DNA of 64,000 nt from Pedobacter cryoconitis (GTDB lineage: Bacteria; Bacteroidota; Bacteroidia; Sphingobacteriales; Sphingobacteriaceae): the NCBI GenBank assembly GCA_019352875.1, contig JAAAFW010000006.1, positions 1,581,462 through 1,645,461 on the forward strand. Direction: 5' to 3'. The number at the start of each line of letters is the position of its first letter. The first letter of the stretch is position 1. A model generated the notes under the pieces. The model was not told the DNA's origin. It worked only from the letters and a program-made list of their open reading frames with translations, and did no database searches. Positions 1 to 10,421 of the stretch are shown here, piece by piece. The position numbers and the translations under genes were made by a program.

Positions 1-443
1 GATTGCTTTTGTTAGGTAGTCTGCAGGCATGTGCCCAGAAACCTGCTCAGGTTCCGGTTAAAAAAAATACGAATGCTATGGAATGGAATAAATTAACCAA
101 GGAAGAAGAAGATGTAATTGTCCGCAAAGGGACCGAGTATCCGGGAACGGGTGAATTACTCAATAATACGGCGAAAGGTACTTATACCTGTAAAAGATGT
201 AATGCACCATTATACCGTTCTGAGACGAAATTTGATGCGCATTGCGGCTGGCCAAGCTTCGATGACGAAATCAAGGGTGCTGTATTGCGTATACCTGATG
301 CTGACGGGTCACGTACTGAAATCGTATGTGCAAACTGTAAAGCCCACCTCGGACACGTATTCGTCGGAGAAGGGTTTACTGCTAAAAGTACACGTCATTG
401 TGTCAACTCAATCTCTATGAATTTCGTCCCTGACGCTAAATAA
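1..443 (+). CDS. msrB: Peptide-methionine (R)-S-oxide reductase MsrB, lipoprotein form (5' end outside window)
   Basis: MsrB reduces methionine-R-sulfoxide in oxidised proteins. The sequence shows both zinc-binding CxxC pairs (CKRC and CANC), the CGWPSFDDEI block, and the RHCVNS motif carrying the catalytic cysteine. The N-terminus reads LLLGSLQAC, a lipobox, so the enzyme is probably anchored in an envelope membrane facing the periplasm. Only about ten residues precede the lipobox cysteine and no basic n-region is visible. The true start therefore lies left of base 1 and the gene is partial. A hairpin terminator follows the stop. Family assignment is certain; the exact start cannot be seen. 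Confidence 0.93.
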   Translation, partial: LLLLGSLQACAQKPAQVPVKKNTNAMEWNKLTKEEEDVIVRKGTEYPGTGELLNNTAKGTYTCKRCNAPLYRSETKFDAHCGWPSFDDEIKGAVLRIPDADGSRTEIVCANCKAHLGHVFVGEGFTAKSTRHCVNSISMNFVPDAK

Positions 444-462
444 ATCAGGTTCCTAATTACGT

Positions 463-495
463 AAATACCCGATGATCAGTTCATTGGGTATTTTT
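463..495 (+). terminator. Rho-independent terminator after msrB
   Basis: The 8-bp inverted repeat AAATACCC/GGGTATTT encloses a 15-nt loop and runs into a T tract. It separates msrB from the RlpA-like gene. Confidence 0.75.
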
Positions 496-553
496 GTCTT
501 GGAAGGGTAGGTATTTTTTGTTTACCTTTAGCCCTTCACCAATAAAAAAGTAT

Positions 554-937
554 ATGAAATATTGTTTGCTTTTATGCAGCATATTCCTGTTTTTGAAAGT
601 TCAGGCGCAGGAAGATACTACAGGGTTAGACAGTACAGCAACTATAAAAACCGGTCTCGCGACTTACTATCACAGAAAGTTTGAAGGCCGCAGAACTTCC
701 AGTGGTGTCCGGTACCGTAAGAGTCGTTTCACGGCTGCTCATCGTTCTCTTCCTTTTGGAACGCTGGTTACAGTTACCAATTTGAGTAACGGAAAAACAG
801 TCAAGGTAAAAATAAACGATCGTGGTCCTTTTACCAGAAAATACATTATAGATGTTTCTGAGAGTGCCGCGAAAGAGATAGGCATTTATGGCAAAGGCCA
901 CTCTAAAGTGAAAATCTCCTACGACTTCGAATCTTGA
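554..937 (+). CDS. RlpA-like double-psi beta-barrel protein (septal ring lytic transglycosylase family)
   Basis: This 127-residue secreted protein starts with a signal peptide (MKYCLLLCSIFLFLKVQAQ). The rest is a single RlpA-like double-psi beta-barrel. Family landmarks are GLATYYHRKFEGRRTSSG, the F-T-AAHRSLPFGT block and VKINDRGPF, which contains the conserved aspartate. RlpA proteins bind or cleave denuded peptidoglycan glycans at division sites. There is no SPOR domain, so septal targeting is not implied. The ATG at 554 was chosen because an upstream TTG start would put 20 extra residues before the signal peptide. It is a stand-alone gene. Confidence 0.85.
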   Translation: MKYCLLLCSIFLFLKVQAQEDTTGLDSTATIKTGLATYYHRKFEGRRTSSGVRYRKSRFTAAHRSLPFGTLVTVTNLSNGKTVKVKINDRGPFTRKYIIDVSESAAKEIGIYGKGHSKVKISYDFES

Positions 938-1005
938 TTTCCTAAATACATACACTTTCATAATCCAAATCTGATCCGTAAATAATCTGTCAGTTTTTCT
1001 CACAG

Positions 1006-1014
1006 TGTGGATAA
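1006..1014 (-). promoter_or_regulatory. Perfect DnaA box upstream of nrdBA
   Basis: TGTGGATAA here is the reverse complement of the consensus DnaA box TTATCCACA. It lies about 50 bp upstream of the candidate nrd promoter. E. coli nrdAB is known to be controlled through DnaA boxes; the same role here is inference. Confidence 0.5.
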
Positions 1015-1042
1015 CTACGCCCGCTTGTGAACAACTATTGCT

Positions 1043-1072
1043 ATTGTTTGAAAGTCGCAGGGATTATATTTG
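1043..1072 (+). promoter_or_regulatory. Bacteroidota-type promoter for nrdBA
   Basis: ATTG (1043-1046), an 18-bp spacer, then TATATTTG (1065-1072) matches the -33 TTG / -7 TAnnTTTG consensus. The predicted transcript would start near 1079 and include the short ORF at 1149. Confidence 0.6.
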
Positions 1073-1148
1073 TTTATAACAAAAGTAACCGGGGGTTAGT
1101 CCGTTGTTTACGTGTAAACGTTTAATTGTTAAATCATTAAGTTTTTCT

Positions 1149-1241
1149 ATGCCAGCTTCACGTTTTAAAAAATCTACTCTGCCTTCCGAAGGACTGAACG
1201 TAGTGGTGAAGCAATGCCGGAAAGACACCAAAAAAAAATAA
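1149..1241 (+). CDS. Short ORF upstream of nrdB, ending at an A9 run (leader peptide or out-of-frame nrdB extension)
   Basis: An ATG opens a 30-residue basic ORF that begins [15 protein letters not shown] and ends KDTKKK-stop. The stop lies 5 nt before the preferred nrdB ATG. The last three lysine codons form nine consecutive adenines. One extra A, or a -1 slip there, would join this ORF in frame to nrdB through INPMVEEEE. It could be a translated leader, an N-terminal extension expressed by slippage, a homopolymer sequencing artefact, or chance. Confidence 0.35.
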   Translation: MPASRFKKSTLPSEGLNVVVKQCRKDTKKK

Positions 1242-1246
1242 ATCCT

Positions 1247-2224
1247 ATGGTAGAAGAAGAAGAAGTATTACTGAGAGAAAATAAAGACCGTTTTGTGCTT
1301 TTGCCCATCAAGTATCCTGAAATCTGGGAGATGTACAAAAAGAGCGAAGCCAGTTTCTGGACCGCTGAGGAAATTGATCTTTCTGACGATCAGAAACACT
1401 GGGATAATCTGAATGATGGTGAGCGCCACTTCATTTCTCATATTCTGGCCTTCTTTTCTGCAAGCGATGGTATTGTAAACGAAAATCTGGCTGTAAACTT
1501 CATGAGTGAGGTGCAGTTACCAGAAGCGCGTTGTTTTTATGGGTTCCAGATCATGATGGAAAACATCCATTCCGAGACCTACGCTTTGCTGATTGATACA
1601 TATATTAAAGATGAAGCTGAGAAAGACAGGCTTTTCCATGCAATAGATACTGTTCCCTGCGTTAAGAAAAAAGCCGAGTGGGCACTGCGCTGGATCGATA
1701 ACGGAAATTTTGCAGAAAGACTGGTTGCATTTGCTGCTGTTGAAGGTATTTTCTTTAGCGGAAGTTTCTGTTCAATCTTCTGGCTGAAAAAACGTGGTCT
1801 GATGCCTGGGCTTACATTTAGTAATGAGTTGATTTCCAGAGATGAGGGGATGCATTGTGAATTCGCCTGCCTGCTGTACAAAATGCTAAAAAACAGGTTG
1901 TCTCAGGAAGCAGTACATGGTATCATCAAAAATGCAGTTGAAATTGAAAAGGAATTTGTAACAGATGCCCTGCCTGTAGCTTTAATCGGTATGAATGCCA
2001 AACTGATGTCACAGTACATTGAATTTGTGGCAGACAGATGGTCAGCTGAACTCGGTTATGATAAAATATATCATGCAACTAATCCGTTTGATTTCATGGA
2101 GATGATCTCTCTGCAGGGTAAAACAAACTTCTTTGAGAAAAGAGTTGGTGATTACCAGAAAAGTGGTGTGTTAACTTCTTCAGAAGACAAAGCATCAGCT
2201 TTCTCACTTGATGATGATTTTTAG
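1247..2224 (+). CDS. nrdB: Ribonucleoside-diphosphate reductase, small (beta) subunit
   Basis: NrdB carries the diiron centre and tyrosyl radical used by NrdA to make deoxyribonucleotides. Metal ligands are visible in [21 protein letters not shown], in [13 protein letters not shown] and in the [14 protein letters not shown] helix. The C-terminus ends [12 protein letters not shown], the acidic tail typical of NrdB that docks onto NrdA. An in-frame ATG at 1214 would add 11 residues. I prefer 1247 because [16 protein letters not shown] begins like other Bacteroidota NrdB proteins. nrdA follows after 55 bp, so the two genes form an operon. Confidence 0.95.
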   Translation: MVEEEEVLLRENKDRFVLLPIKYPEIWEMYKKSEASFWTAEEIDLSDDQKHWDNLNDGERHFISHILAFFSASDGIVNENLAVNFMSEVQLPEARCFYGFQIMMENIHSETYALLIDTYIKDEAEKDRLFHAIDTVPCVKKKAEWALRWIDNGNFAERLVAFAAVEGIFFSGSFCSIFWLKKRGLMPGLTFSNELISRDEGMHCEFACLLYKMLKNRLSQEAVHGIIKNAVEIEKEFVTDALPVALIGMNAKLMSQYIEFVADRWSAELGYDKIYHATNPFDFMEMISLQGKTNFFEKRVGDYQKSGVLTSSEDKASAFSLDDDF

Positions 2225-2279
2225 ATAATTAATTAATTCCCGGCCGGCTTGCTCCGGCATGGTCAAAAAATAAAGAGAT

Positions 2280-4658
2280 ATGTTCGTAGAAAAAAGAGAT
2301 GGCCGCAAAGAAGCCGTGCGGTTTGATAAAATTACAGCACGCATCGAAAAACTCTGCTATGGCTTTAATGCAGAGCTGGTTGATCCTATTGATGTGGCTA
2401 AAAAGGTAATTGAAGGTCTTTATGACGGCGTTACCACCTCGGAGCTGGATAACCTGGCTGCGGAAACAGCAGCTTCCCTGACTACAAAGCACCCGGATTA
2501 TGCTTTGCTTGCCTCAAGAATTGCTGTGTCAAATTTACATAAGAACACCACGAAGTCGTTTTCTAAGACGATGGAAATGTTGTACAAATATATAGATCCT
2601 AAAACGGATAAATCTGCTTCACTAATTGCGGAAGATGTTTGGGAGGTTATCCAGGAAAATGCAGACCTGCTGGACAGTACTATTATTTATGATCGTGATT
2701 TTGGTTTTGATTACTTTGGTTTCAAAACACTTGAGAAATCTTACCTGCTGAAAGTAAATGGTCAGATTGTAGAGCGCCCGCAACATCTGTTTATGCGTGT
2801 TGCTGTAGGTATCCATAAATCAGATATTGAGAGTGCAATTGCTACTTATAACCTGATGAGTGAGCGTTGGTTTACACACGCGACTCCAACGTTATTTAAT
2901 GCCGCAACTCCAAAACCACAGATGTCTTCCTGCTTCCTGTTAACTATGCAGGATGATAGTATTGAGGGGATCTATGATACATTAAAACAAACTGCTAAAA
3001 TATCTCAGAGTGCAGGTGGTATCGGGCTGAGTATTCACAATGTACGTGCTACAGGATCTTATATCAGTGGTACCAACGGAACCAGTAACGGTATTGTACC
3101 TATGCTGAAGGTATTTAATGATACTGCCCGTTATGTAGATCAGGGTGGTGGCAAGCGGAAGGGTGCTTTTGCCATTTATCTTGAGCCATGGCACGCTGAT
3201 GTGATCGCATTCCTGGACCTGCGTAAAAATCACGGTAAAGAGGAAATGCGCGCACGTGACCTTTTCTATGCCCTTTGGGTAAGTGATTTGTTTATGCAGC
3301 GTGTGGAAGCTAATGAGGACTGGAGTTTATTTTGTCCGCATGAAGCTCCTGGTCTGGCAGATTGCTTCGGTGAAGAGTTTAATGCTTTATATGAGCGTTA
3401 CGAAAAAGAAGGAAGAGCGCGTAAAACTATCAAAGCGCAGGAATTATGGTTCGCTATTCTGGATTCACAGATCGAAACTGGTACGCCTTATCTGTTATAC
3501 AAGGATGCTGCGAACAGTAAATCTAATCAGCAGAATCTGGGCACAATCAAAAGCTCAAACCTTTGTACTGAAATTATTGAATATACGTCTAAAGATGAGG
3601 TTGCTGTTTGTAACCTGGCGTCCCTGGCATTGCCACGTTATGTTATTAACGGAGAGTTCGATCATCAGCGCTTATATGATGTTACTTACCAGGTTACGAT
3701 TAATCTGAACAAGATCATAGATCACAATTACTATCCGATAGAAGAAGCAAGAAATTCCAATATGCGTCACCGTCCGGTTGGACTGGGAGTGCAGGGATTG
3801 GCAGATGCATTTATCCTGATGCGTTTACCTTTCGAGAGTGAAGGTGCAAAAGAGCTGAACAAAGAGATTTTTGAAACGATCTATTTTGCTGCAATGACTG
3901 CTTCTCATGATCTGGCTGTTAAAGAAGGTGCTTATCAGACTTTTGAGGGTTCTCCATTGTCTAAAGGTAAATTCCAGTTTGATCTTTGGAACGTTAAACC
4001 GGAAAGCAACCGTTGGGACTGGGAAACTTTACGTGCCAAAGTAATGAAAGATGGCGTGCGTAATTCTTTGCTTGTAGCGCCAATGCCTACTGCATCGACT
4101 TCACAGATTTTGGGTAACAATGAATGTTTTGAACCATATACTTCAAACATCTATACCAGAAGGGTATTAAGCGGAGAGTTTATCGTAGTGAACAAACACC
4201 TGCTGAAAGACCTGGTAGCTCTTGGTTTATGGACTCCGGCTATGAAAGACAGAATTATTCTGGCTAACGGATCTATCCAGCATATTGCAGAGATTCCTGA
4301 CTATATTAAAGAACTCTACAAAACTGTATGGGAAATTAAAATGCGCAGTATCATCGATATGGCTGCTGACAGGGGAGCTTATATCTGCCAGTCACAATCG
4401 CTGAATCTGTTCATCAACGCGCCAAATACGTCTAAACTGACTTCGATGCATTTCTATGCCTGGAAGAAAGGTTTGAAAACAGGTATGTATTATTTACGTA
4501 CGCAGGCTGCATCTCAGGCGGTTAAATTTACTGTAGAGAATCAGGCTGGTAAAAATATGGAACCTGTTATTCCTGCACAGATCGATCAGGTCGTTGAAGA
4601 AATTACTGACGGACCGGTATGTTCAATGGAAGAAGGTTGTATTAGCTGTTCAGGTTAA
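2280..4658 (+). CDS. nrdA: Ribonucleoside-diphosphate reductase, large (alpha) subunit
   Basis: This 792-residue class I ribonucleotide reductase catalytic subunit begins with an ATP-cone (about residues 1-90), so dATP/ATP activity control is likely. Active-site residues are all visible: C218 in MSSCFLL and C444 in VAVCNLAS form the substrate-reducing pair. N427, C429 and E431 in NLCTEI are the radical cysteine and its partners. The C-terminal tail ends C787-I-S-C790-SG, the pair that is re-reduced by thioredoxin or glutaredoxin. It is second in the nrdBA operon and is followed by a strong terminator. Confidence 0.97.
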   Translation: MFVEKRDGRKEAVRFDKITARIEKLCYGFNAELVDPIDVAKKVIEGLYDGVTTSELDNLAAETAASLTTKHPDYALLASRIAVSNLHKNTTKSFSKTMEMLYKYIDPKTDKSASLIAEDVWEVIQENADLLDSTIIYDRDFGFDYFGFKTLEKSYLLKVNGQIVERPQHLFMRVAVGIHKSDIESAIATYNLMSERWFTHATPTLFNAATPKPQMSSCFLLTMQDDSIEGIYDTLKQTAKISQSAGGIGLSIHNVRATGSYISGTNGTSNGIVPMLKVFNDTARYVDQGGGKRKGAFAIYLEPWHADVIAFLDLRKNHGKEEMRARDLFYALWVSDLFMQRVEANEDWSLFCPHEAPGLADCFGEEFNALYERYEKEGRARKTIKAQELWFAILDSQIETGTPYLLYKDAANSKSNQQNLGTIKSSNLCTEIIEYTSKDEVAVCNLASLALPRYVINGEFDHQRLYDVTYQVTINLNKIIDHNYYPIEEARNSNMRHRPVGLGVQGLADAFILMRLPFESEGAKELNKEIFETIYFAAMTASHDLAVKEGAYQTFEGSPLSKGKFQFDLWNVKPESNRWDWETLRAKVMKDGVRNSLLVAPMPTASTSQILGNNECFEPYTSNIYTRRVLSGEFIVVNKHLLKDLVALGLWTPAMKDRIILANGSIQHIAEIPDYIKELYKTVWEIKMRSIIDMAADRGAYICQSQSLNLFINAPNTSKLTSMHFYAWKKGLKTGMYYLRTQAASQAVKFTVENQAGKNMEPVIPAQIDQVVEEITDGPVCSMEEGCISCSG

Positions 4659-4681
4659 TCATTAACTATATTATACTTTAC

Positions 4682-4715
4682 AAGGCTGCTTAACTCTGTT
4701 AGGCAGCCTTTTTTC
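4682..4715 (+). terminator. Rho-independent terminator after nrdA
   Basis: An AAGGCTGC/GCAGCCTT stem with a short loop is followed by TTTTTT. Confidence 0.88.
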
Positions 4716-4805
4716 TTTATACAGTTTTTTTTACGCCGTAAACCTATTGTCATTTTAAATGGAAGCCAGAACTGCATTAATTACTGATCTTGTATCTTTG
4801 TGTTA

Positions 4806-5009
4806 ATGGCTAAACACGAAATCATACCTTGCGAACGCTGTGGTACATCTATAGAGTGTAAGGCTAATTCTTATACCAAGTGCCAGTGTAGTGTGGTTCA
4901 TCTGGACCTAAATGAAGTACAGTACATTAGTGAGAACTATGAGAGCTGTCTTTGTGCTACCTGTCTTTTCGCTTTGCAGCAGGAATACAGGGATACTATT
5001 GGTTCCTGA
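4806..5009 (+). CDS. Cysteine-rich CWC family small protein
   Basis: This 67-residue protein starts MAKHEIIPCERCGTSIEC. It has CxxC, C-x-C (KCQCS) and CLCATC cysteine clusters, and so resembles the cysteine-rich CWC family, a probable small metal-binding protein of unknown role. ATG 4806 is preferred over an in-frame GTG at 4800, because the -7-like element TATCTTTG ends at 4800. With that promoter the transcript would start almost at the ATG and be nearly leaderless. No -33 TTG is visible at the expected distance. Confidence 0.7.
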   Translation: MAKHEIIPCERCGTSIECKANSYTKCQCSVVHLDLNEVQYISENYESCLCATCLFALQQEYRDTIGS

Positions 5010-5071
5010 AGCTTACGCGCATCTTTTATTTTTTTTGGCTAACTTTGCAATAAATTATTTGTTGATAAAGA

Positions 5072-5947
5072 ATGGCTAAAGTACAAGTTGGATTGGTGCA
5101 GATGAGTTGCACCAGTAACAAGCAAGAAAATTTAGATAAAGCAATCGTAAAGATTCGTGAAATTGCAGCACAAGGGGCACAGGTTGTCTGTCTGCAAGAG
5201 CTCTTTACTTCGCTTTATTTCTGCGATGAAGAGAACTATGACAACTTCAAACTGGCAGAAAGTATTCCGGGTCCGTCTACAGATGCCTTATCGGCAATTG
5301 CAGCAGAACTGAACGTGGTAATCATAGCTTCTCTTTTCGAAAAAAGAGCTGCTGGAATCTACCATAATACAACTGCTGTACTCGATGCTGACGGAACTTA
5401 CCTTGGTAAATACCGTAAGATGCATATTCCTGATGATCCGGGATTTTATGAGAAATTTTATTTTACACCTGGTGATCTTGGTTACAAGGTGTTCAAAACT
5501 AAATATGCGAAAATTGGTGTATTGATTTGCTGGGATCAGTGGTATCCTGAAGCTGCTCGTATAACGGCGCTTATGGGAGCAGATTTCCTGGTTTACCCGA
5601 CTGCTATCGGCTGGGCAACTACTCAGGATGAAGAAACCAATAAAGAGCAGTATAATGCATGGCAGACTATCCAGCGTTCTCACGCTATTGCCAATGGAAT
5701 ACCTGTAGTTAGTATTAACCGCGTAGGTGAAGAAGCAGGTGTTTCTTTCTGGGGAGGTTCTTTTGTATCCAATCCTTTCGGATCACTATTATATCAGGCT
5801 TCCCATAGTGCAGAAGAACTGAAAGTTGTAGAACTTGATCTTTCTAAATCAGATAGCTACAGGACGCACTGGCCTTTTTTAAGAGACAGAAGAATTGACA
5901 GTTACGGACAAATCACTAAAAGATATTTAGATGACGAGTCTATTTGA
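5072..5947 (+). CDS. aguB: N-carbamoylputrescine amidohydrolase
   Basis: This carbon-nitrogen hydrolase converts N-carbamoylputrescine to putrescine. The Glu-Lys-Cys triad of the nitrilase superfamily is visible: E in CLQELFTSLYF, K in KYRKMHIPDDPGFYEKFYF and C in GVLICWDQWYPEAARI. Length (291 residues) is normal. The pairing with aguA, whose start lies inside the last codons of this gene (17-bp overlap), makes the substrate assignment strong within a broad superfamily. The -7-like TAACTTTG lies at 5040-5047. Confidence 0.92.
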   Translation: MAKVQVGLVQMSCTSNKQENLDKAIVKIREIAAQGAQVVCLQELFTSLYFCDEENYDNFKLAESIPGPSTDALSAIAAELNVVIIASLFEKRAAGIYHNTTAVLDADGTYLGKYRKMHIPDDPGFYEKFYFTPGDLGYKVFKTKYAKIGVLICWDQWYPEAARITALMGADFLVYPTAIGWATTQDEETNKEQYNAWQTIQRSHAIANGIPVVSINRVGEEAGVSFWGGSFVSNPFGSLLYQASHSAEELKVVELDLSKSDSYRTHWPFLRDRRIDSYGQITKRYLDDESI

Positions 5948-6986
5948 TAATTCGCCGAAGAAAGCGGGGTACCGTTTTCCGGCTGAATGGGAAAAACATG
6001 AAGCTACCTGGCTGACCTGGCCTCATAAAGAAGCATCATGGCCAGGGAAACTGGATACGATTTATGCGCCGTATTGCGAATTCATTAAGGTTGTAGCTAA
6101 AGGTGAAAAAGTAAGAATCAACGTGAATGATGAAGCAACTAAAGCTTTTGCTACGGGTAAATTAGCAGAAGCGGGTGCAGACCTTAGTCAGATTGAATTC
6201 TATTTTAATCCGAGCAATGATGCCTGGTGCCGTGACCATGGTCCTGCATTTCTGCTCAATCGTGGTGCTGCCGAACCTAAAATGATTGTGGACTGGGGTT
6301 ATAATGCCTGGGGAGGTAAATATCCTCCTTTTGAGCAGGATGATGTTATCCCAACGCGTATAGGTGATCATTTCGGCCTGCCGGTGTTTCACCCTGGGAT
6401 TGTTATGGAAGGTGGTTCTGTGGAATTTAACGGGGCTGGTACTATTCTAACTTCCAGAGCATGTTTGCTGAATGAAAACAGGAACCCTGAACTGAATCAG
6501 GAACAGATCGAAACTTTTCTGAAAGAATGTTACGGGGCTGAACAGGTACTTTGGGTTGGCGATGGTATTGTCGGTGACGATACTGATGGGCATATTGACG
6601 ATATCACCAGGTTTGTAAATGCCAATACAGTATTAACTGTGGTGGAGTCTAATCCTTTGGATGAAAATTACCTTCTGCTTCAGGAGAATCTGGAAGAGCT
6701 TAAGGCTATGCGTTTAATAAATGGAGAGCCTTTACAAATTCTAAAGTTACCAATGCCCTCACCTGTGATTTATGAGGACACAAGATTACCTGCATCGTAT
6801 GCAAATTTCTATATTGCAAATGCTGCAGTAATTGTACCTACTTTCCGTGATGTTAATGATGAACCAGCACTGGAAATTATCCGTCAGGCATTTCCTGACC
6901 GGAAAGTTGTTGGTATTGATTCGACTGACATCATCTGGGGACTAGGGAGTTTTCACTGCCTTAGTCAGCAGGAGCCGGCTGTCTAG
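5931..6986 (+). CDS. aguA: Agmatine deiminase
   Basis: This enzyme hydrolyses agmatine to N-carbamoylputrescine, the step before AguB, giving an arginine-derived putrescine route. Landmarks of the guanidino-modifying fold are GYRFPAEWEKHEATWLTWPH near the N-terminus, NDAWCRDHGPAF, GDDTDGHIDDITRFVN, and the C-terminal catalytic cysteine in GLGSFHCLSQQEP. It is translationally coupled to aguB by a 17-bp overlap. Confidence 0.94.
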   Translation: MTSLFDNSPKKAGYRFPAEWEKHEATWLTWPHKEASWPGKLDTIYAPYCEFIKVVAKGEKVRINVNDEATKAFATGKLAEAGADLSQIEFYFNPSNDAWCRDHGPAFLLNRGAAEPKMIVDWGYNAWGGKYPPFEQDDVIPTRIGDHFGLPVFHPGIVMEGGSVEFNGAGTILTSRACLLNENRNPELNQEQIETFLKECYGAEQVLWVGDGIVGDDTDGHIDDITRFVNANTVLTVVESNPLDENYLLLQENLEELKAMRLINGEPLQILKLPMPSPVIYEDTRLPASYANFYIANAAVIVPTFRDVNDEPALEIIRQAFPDRKVVGIDSTDIIWGLGSFHCLSQQEPAV

Positions 6987-7066
6987 CTGCTGGCAGTTTT
7001 ATACTGAAATAAACTAAATGAAAATGTGGTGTTCACAGGATCAGCACAGATAAAAAAAATATACGA

Positions 7067-7810
7067 ATGAAATTATTAGCAGGAAAAACAGCATTGATTA
7101 CTGGTGCTTCTAAAGGGATTGGCCGTAAGATTGCCGAAAAATTTGCTGAGCAGGGCGCTCATGTAGCCTTTACCTATTTATCTTCAGTGGAGAAGGGGCA
7201 AGCCTTGGAGCAGGAACTTCAGGCTTACGGTACAACTGTAAAAGGTTACCGTTCGGACGCGTCTAAATTTGATGAAGCTGAAAAATTAATTGCCGATATC
7301 ATTACCGACTTCGGAACACTTGACATTGTAGTTAACAATGCAGGAATTACAAAAGATGGCTTACTGATGCGTATGAGTGAAGAGAACTGGGATGATGTAT
7401 TGAATGTTAACCTTAAATCTGTATTCAACGTAACCAAAGCAGCGTCTAAAATTATGATGAAAAACCGTAAAGGTGTATTTATCAATTTAAGTTCTGTAGT
7501 GGGTGTTCAGGGTAATGCAGGCCAGGCTAACTATGCTGCTTCAAAAGCAGGTATTATCGGTTTTTCTAAATCAGTTGCTAAGGAACTGGGTTCAAGAAAT
7601 ATCCGTACAAATGTTGTGGCTCCTGGTTTTATCAGAACAGAAATGACTGAAATACTAGATCCTAAAGTTGTTAAAGGCTGGGAAGATGGTATTCCGTTGA
7701 AACGTGCCGGAGAAGCTGAGGATGTTGCTAATGTATGTGTGTTCTTGGCATCTGATATGAGTGCTTATGTAACCGGACAGGTTCTGTCTGTTTGCGGTGG
7801 AATGTTATAG
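7067..7810 (+). CDS. fabG: 3-oxoacyl-[acyl-carrier-protein] reductase FabG
   Basis: This 247-residue classical short-chain dehydrogenase is the NADPH-dependent ketoacyl-ACP reductase of type II fatty acid synthesis. It has the cofactor motif TGASKGIGR, the NNAG motif, the catalytic Ser in INLSSVVG and YAASKAG with the Tyr/Lys pair. The C-terminus (YVTGQVLSVCGGM) is typical of FabG. It is monocistronic and ends in a terminator. The general SDR fold leaves some doubt about substrate, but the motif pattern fits FabG well. Confidence 0.9.
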   Translation: MKLLAGKTALITGASKGIGRKIAEKFAEQGAHVAFTYLSSVEKGQALEQELQAYGTTVKGYRSDASKFDEAEKLIADIITDFGTLDIVVNNAGITKDGLLMRMSEENWDDVLNVNLKSVFNVTKAASKIMMKNRKGVFINLSSVVGVQGNAGQANYAASKAGIIGFSKSVAKELGSRNIRTNVVAPGFIRTEMTEILDPKVVKGWEDGIPLKRAGEAEDVANVCVFLASDMSAYVTGQVLSVCGGML

Positions 7811-7827
7811 ACTCAATTCCTATAAAA

Positions 7828-7868
7828 AAAGGTAAAGCTCCATAGATTATGGGGCTTTACCTTTTTTT
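7828..7868 (+). terminator. Rho-independent terminator after fabG
   Basis: An AAAGGTAAAGC/GCTTTACCTTT stem is followed by a T run. Confidence 0.88.
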
Positions 7869-7918
7869 ATGCGCTTTCTTTTTCTTCATCAGGTTTAATT
7901 CGCACATTAGGGTAAGAT

Positions 7919-8530
7919 ATGGAATTCACCACGACACAAACAATTGAAATACTGGGGACGATTGCTTTTGCGATTTCAGGCTCATTTGCGGCTATGCAGC
8001 GGCGTCTTGATCCGTTCGGGGTGTTGATCATAGCTTTTGTGACTTCTATCGGTGGGGGTACTGTTAGGGACATGCTGCTCGGTGATACACCCGTCAAATG
8101 GATGCGGGATGTGAATTACTGCCTGCTGATCCTGGTGACGTCCCTGCTGACCATCTTTTTCAAGACCCATATCAAGAAATTTAAGATTACACTTTTCCTG
8201 TTCGATTCACTGGGATTAGGGCTTTTTACGGTCCTTGGTATTCAGAAAGGAATAGCTTTTGGGCTCAGCCCGGGTATTTGCATTGCCCTGGGAACGATTA
8301 CAGGTTGCTTCGGTGGGATTATCAGGGATACATTGCTGAACACTATACCGCTGATATTCAGAAAAGAGATCTATGCGACCGCTTGCATTATCGGCGGTTT
8401 GCTTTATTTCTTACTGCTGCAATTTAATCTAAAAGCCGATGTAGCGAAAATTCTGGTGATTGTATTCATTTTCGCTTTGCGGATAGTTGTGGTACGGTAT
8501 AAACTGGCATTGCCTAAATTTGGTTACTAG
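7919..8530 (+). CDS. TRIC-like trimeric intracellular cation channel family membrane protein
   Basis: This 203-residue inner-membrane protein has about seven hydrophobic segments. It has the two internal repeats of this family, each with a glycine-rich signature: SIGGGTVRDMLLGD near residue 45 and TGCFGGIIRDTLL near residue 137. Bacterial members (formerly UPF0126, YadS/YicG-like) are potassium-permeable channels of uncertain physiology. It is convergent with the DivIC gene, overlapping by 4 bp at the stop codons. Confidence 0.85.
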   Translation: MEFTTTQTIEILGTIAFAISGSFAAMQRRLDPFGVLIIAFVTSIGGGTVRDMLLGDTPVKWMRDVNYCLLILVTSLLTIFFKTHIKKFKITLFLFDSLGLGLFTVLGIQKGIAFGLSPGICIALGTITGCFGGIIRDTLLNTIPLIFRKEIYATACIIGGLLYFLLLQFNLKADVAKILVIVFIFALRIVVVRYKLALPKFGY

Positions 8531-8826
8531 TTTTTGGCATCCTCACGGATAATAACAAAGACATCTTCGTTATCCTTTTTCATGAAATACTTTTCGCGGG
8601 CAAATTTCTCTGCTGTATTCAAATTGGTGTTCAATTCGTTGAGATCCTTTTTCACCTTGGCGGTTTCTGTCTCATAAAAATCCTTCTCCTGCTGGAGTTT
8701 ATGGACTTCTGTGCGGTATTCATATTGAGAGAGCATATCATTCTTGTCGAAAAATAACATCCATACCACAAACGCTGCGGTTGACAGGAAGTATTTATTT
8801 CTAAAAATGTCGAATAATCTGTTCAT
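8527..8826 (-). CDS. Septum formation initiator, FtsB/DivIC family
   Basis: This 99-residue bitopic protein starts MNRLFDIFRNKYFLSTA, has one transmembrane segment, then a coiled coil (about residues 30-75) and a short C-terminal region. That layout matches FtsB/DivIC, which links early and late divisome proteins in the periplasm. An upstream start at 8862 would add 12 residues before the cytoplasmic tail; 8826 fits the family better. It follows eno in the same direction, with a hairpin between them, an arrangement common in Bacteroidota. Confidence 0.85.
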   Translation of the reverse strand: MNRLFDIFRNKYFLSTAAFVVWMLFFDKNDMLSQYEYRTEVHKLQQEKDFYETETAKVKKDLNELNTNLNTAEKFAREKYFMKKDNEDVFVIIREDAKN

Positions 8827-8950
8827 TGTGTCAAACTTACATAAATTCCTTTTTATGTGCAATATAATTGTCTTGCATATAAAAAGGATTTATCGGTCTC
8901 TCCTCAACCGATGAAAACATTATTTATAGAGGAAATATATAAATAAAAAA

Positions 8951-8981
8951 AAACATCCGCTGGTATTTTTGCGGATGTTTT
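8951..8981 (-). terminator. Hairpin terminator after eno
   Basis: An AAACATCCGC/GCGGATGTTT stem with a T-rich loop has A/T runs on both sides. On the minus strand it follows the eno stop and ends in T residues. Confidence 0.8.
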
Positions 8982-9018
8982 TAAAGGATTAAAATCCCAT
9001 ATAATGCTGAAGGTCAGC

Positions 9019-10365
<1,347 letters not shown>

Positions 10366-10421
10366 TTATGATCAAAGTTAAAATAAAATTTAGACTTAAA
10401 GGCTTGGAATTGAGGATAAAA

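Noticed and set aside
494..553. TTG start for the RlpA-like protein
   Set aside because: It lies inside the terminator of the previous gene and would bury the signal peptide.
1214..1246. Upstream ATG for NrdB
   Set aside because: It adds 11 basic residues before MVEEEE that do not look like NrdB N-termini; kept only as an alternative.
2229..2492. Minus-strand ORF over the start of nrdA
   Set aside because: It is an antisense shadow of the conserved nrdA coding sequence.
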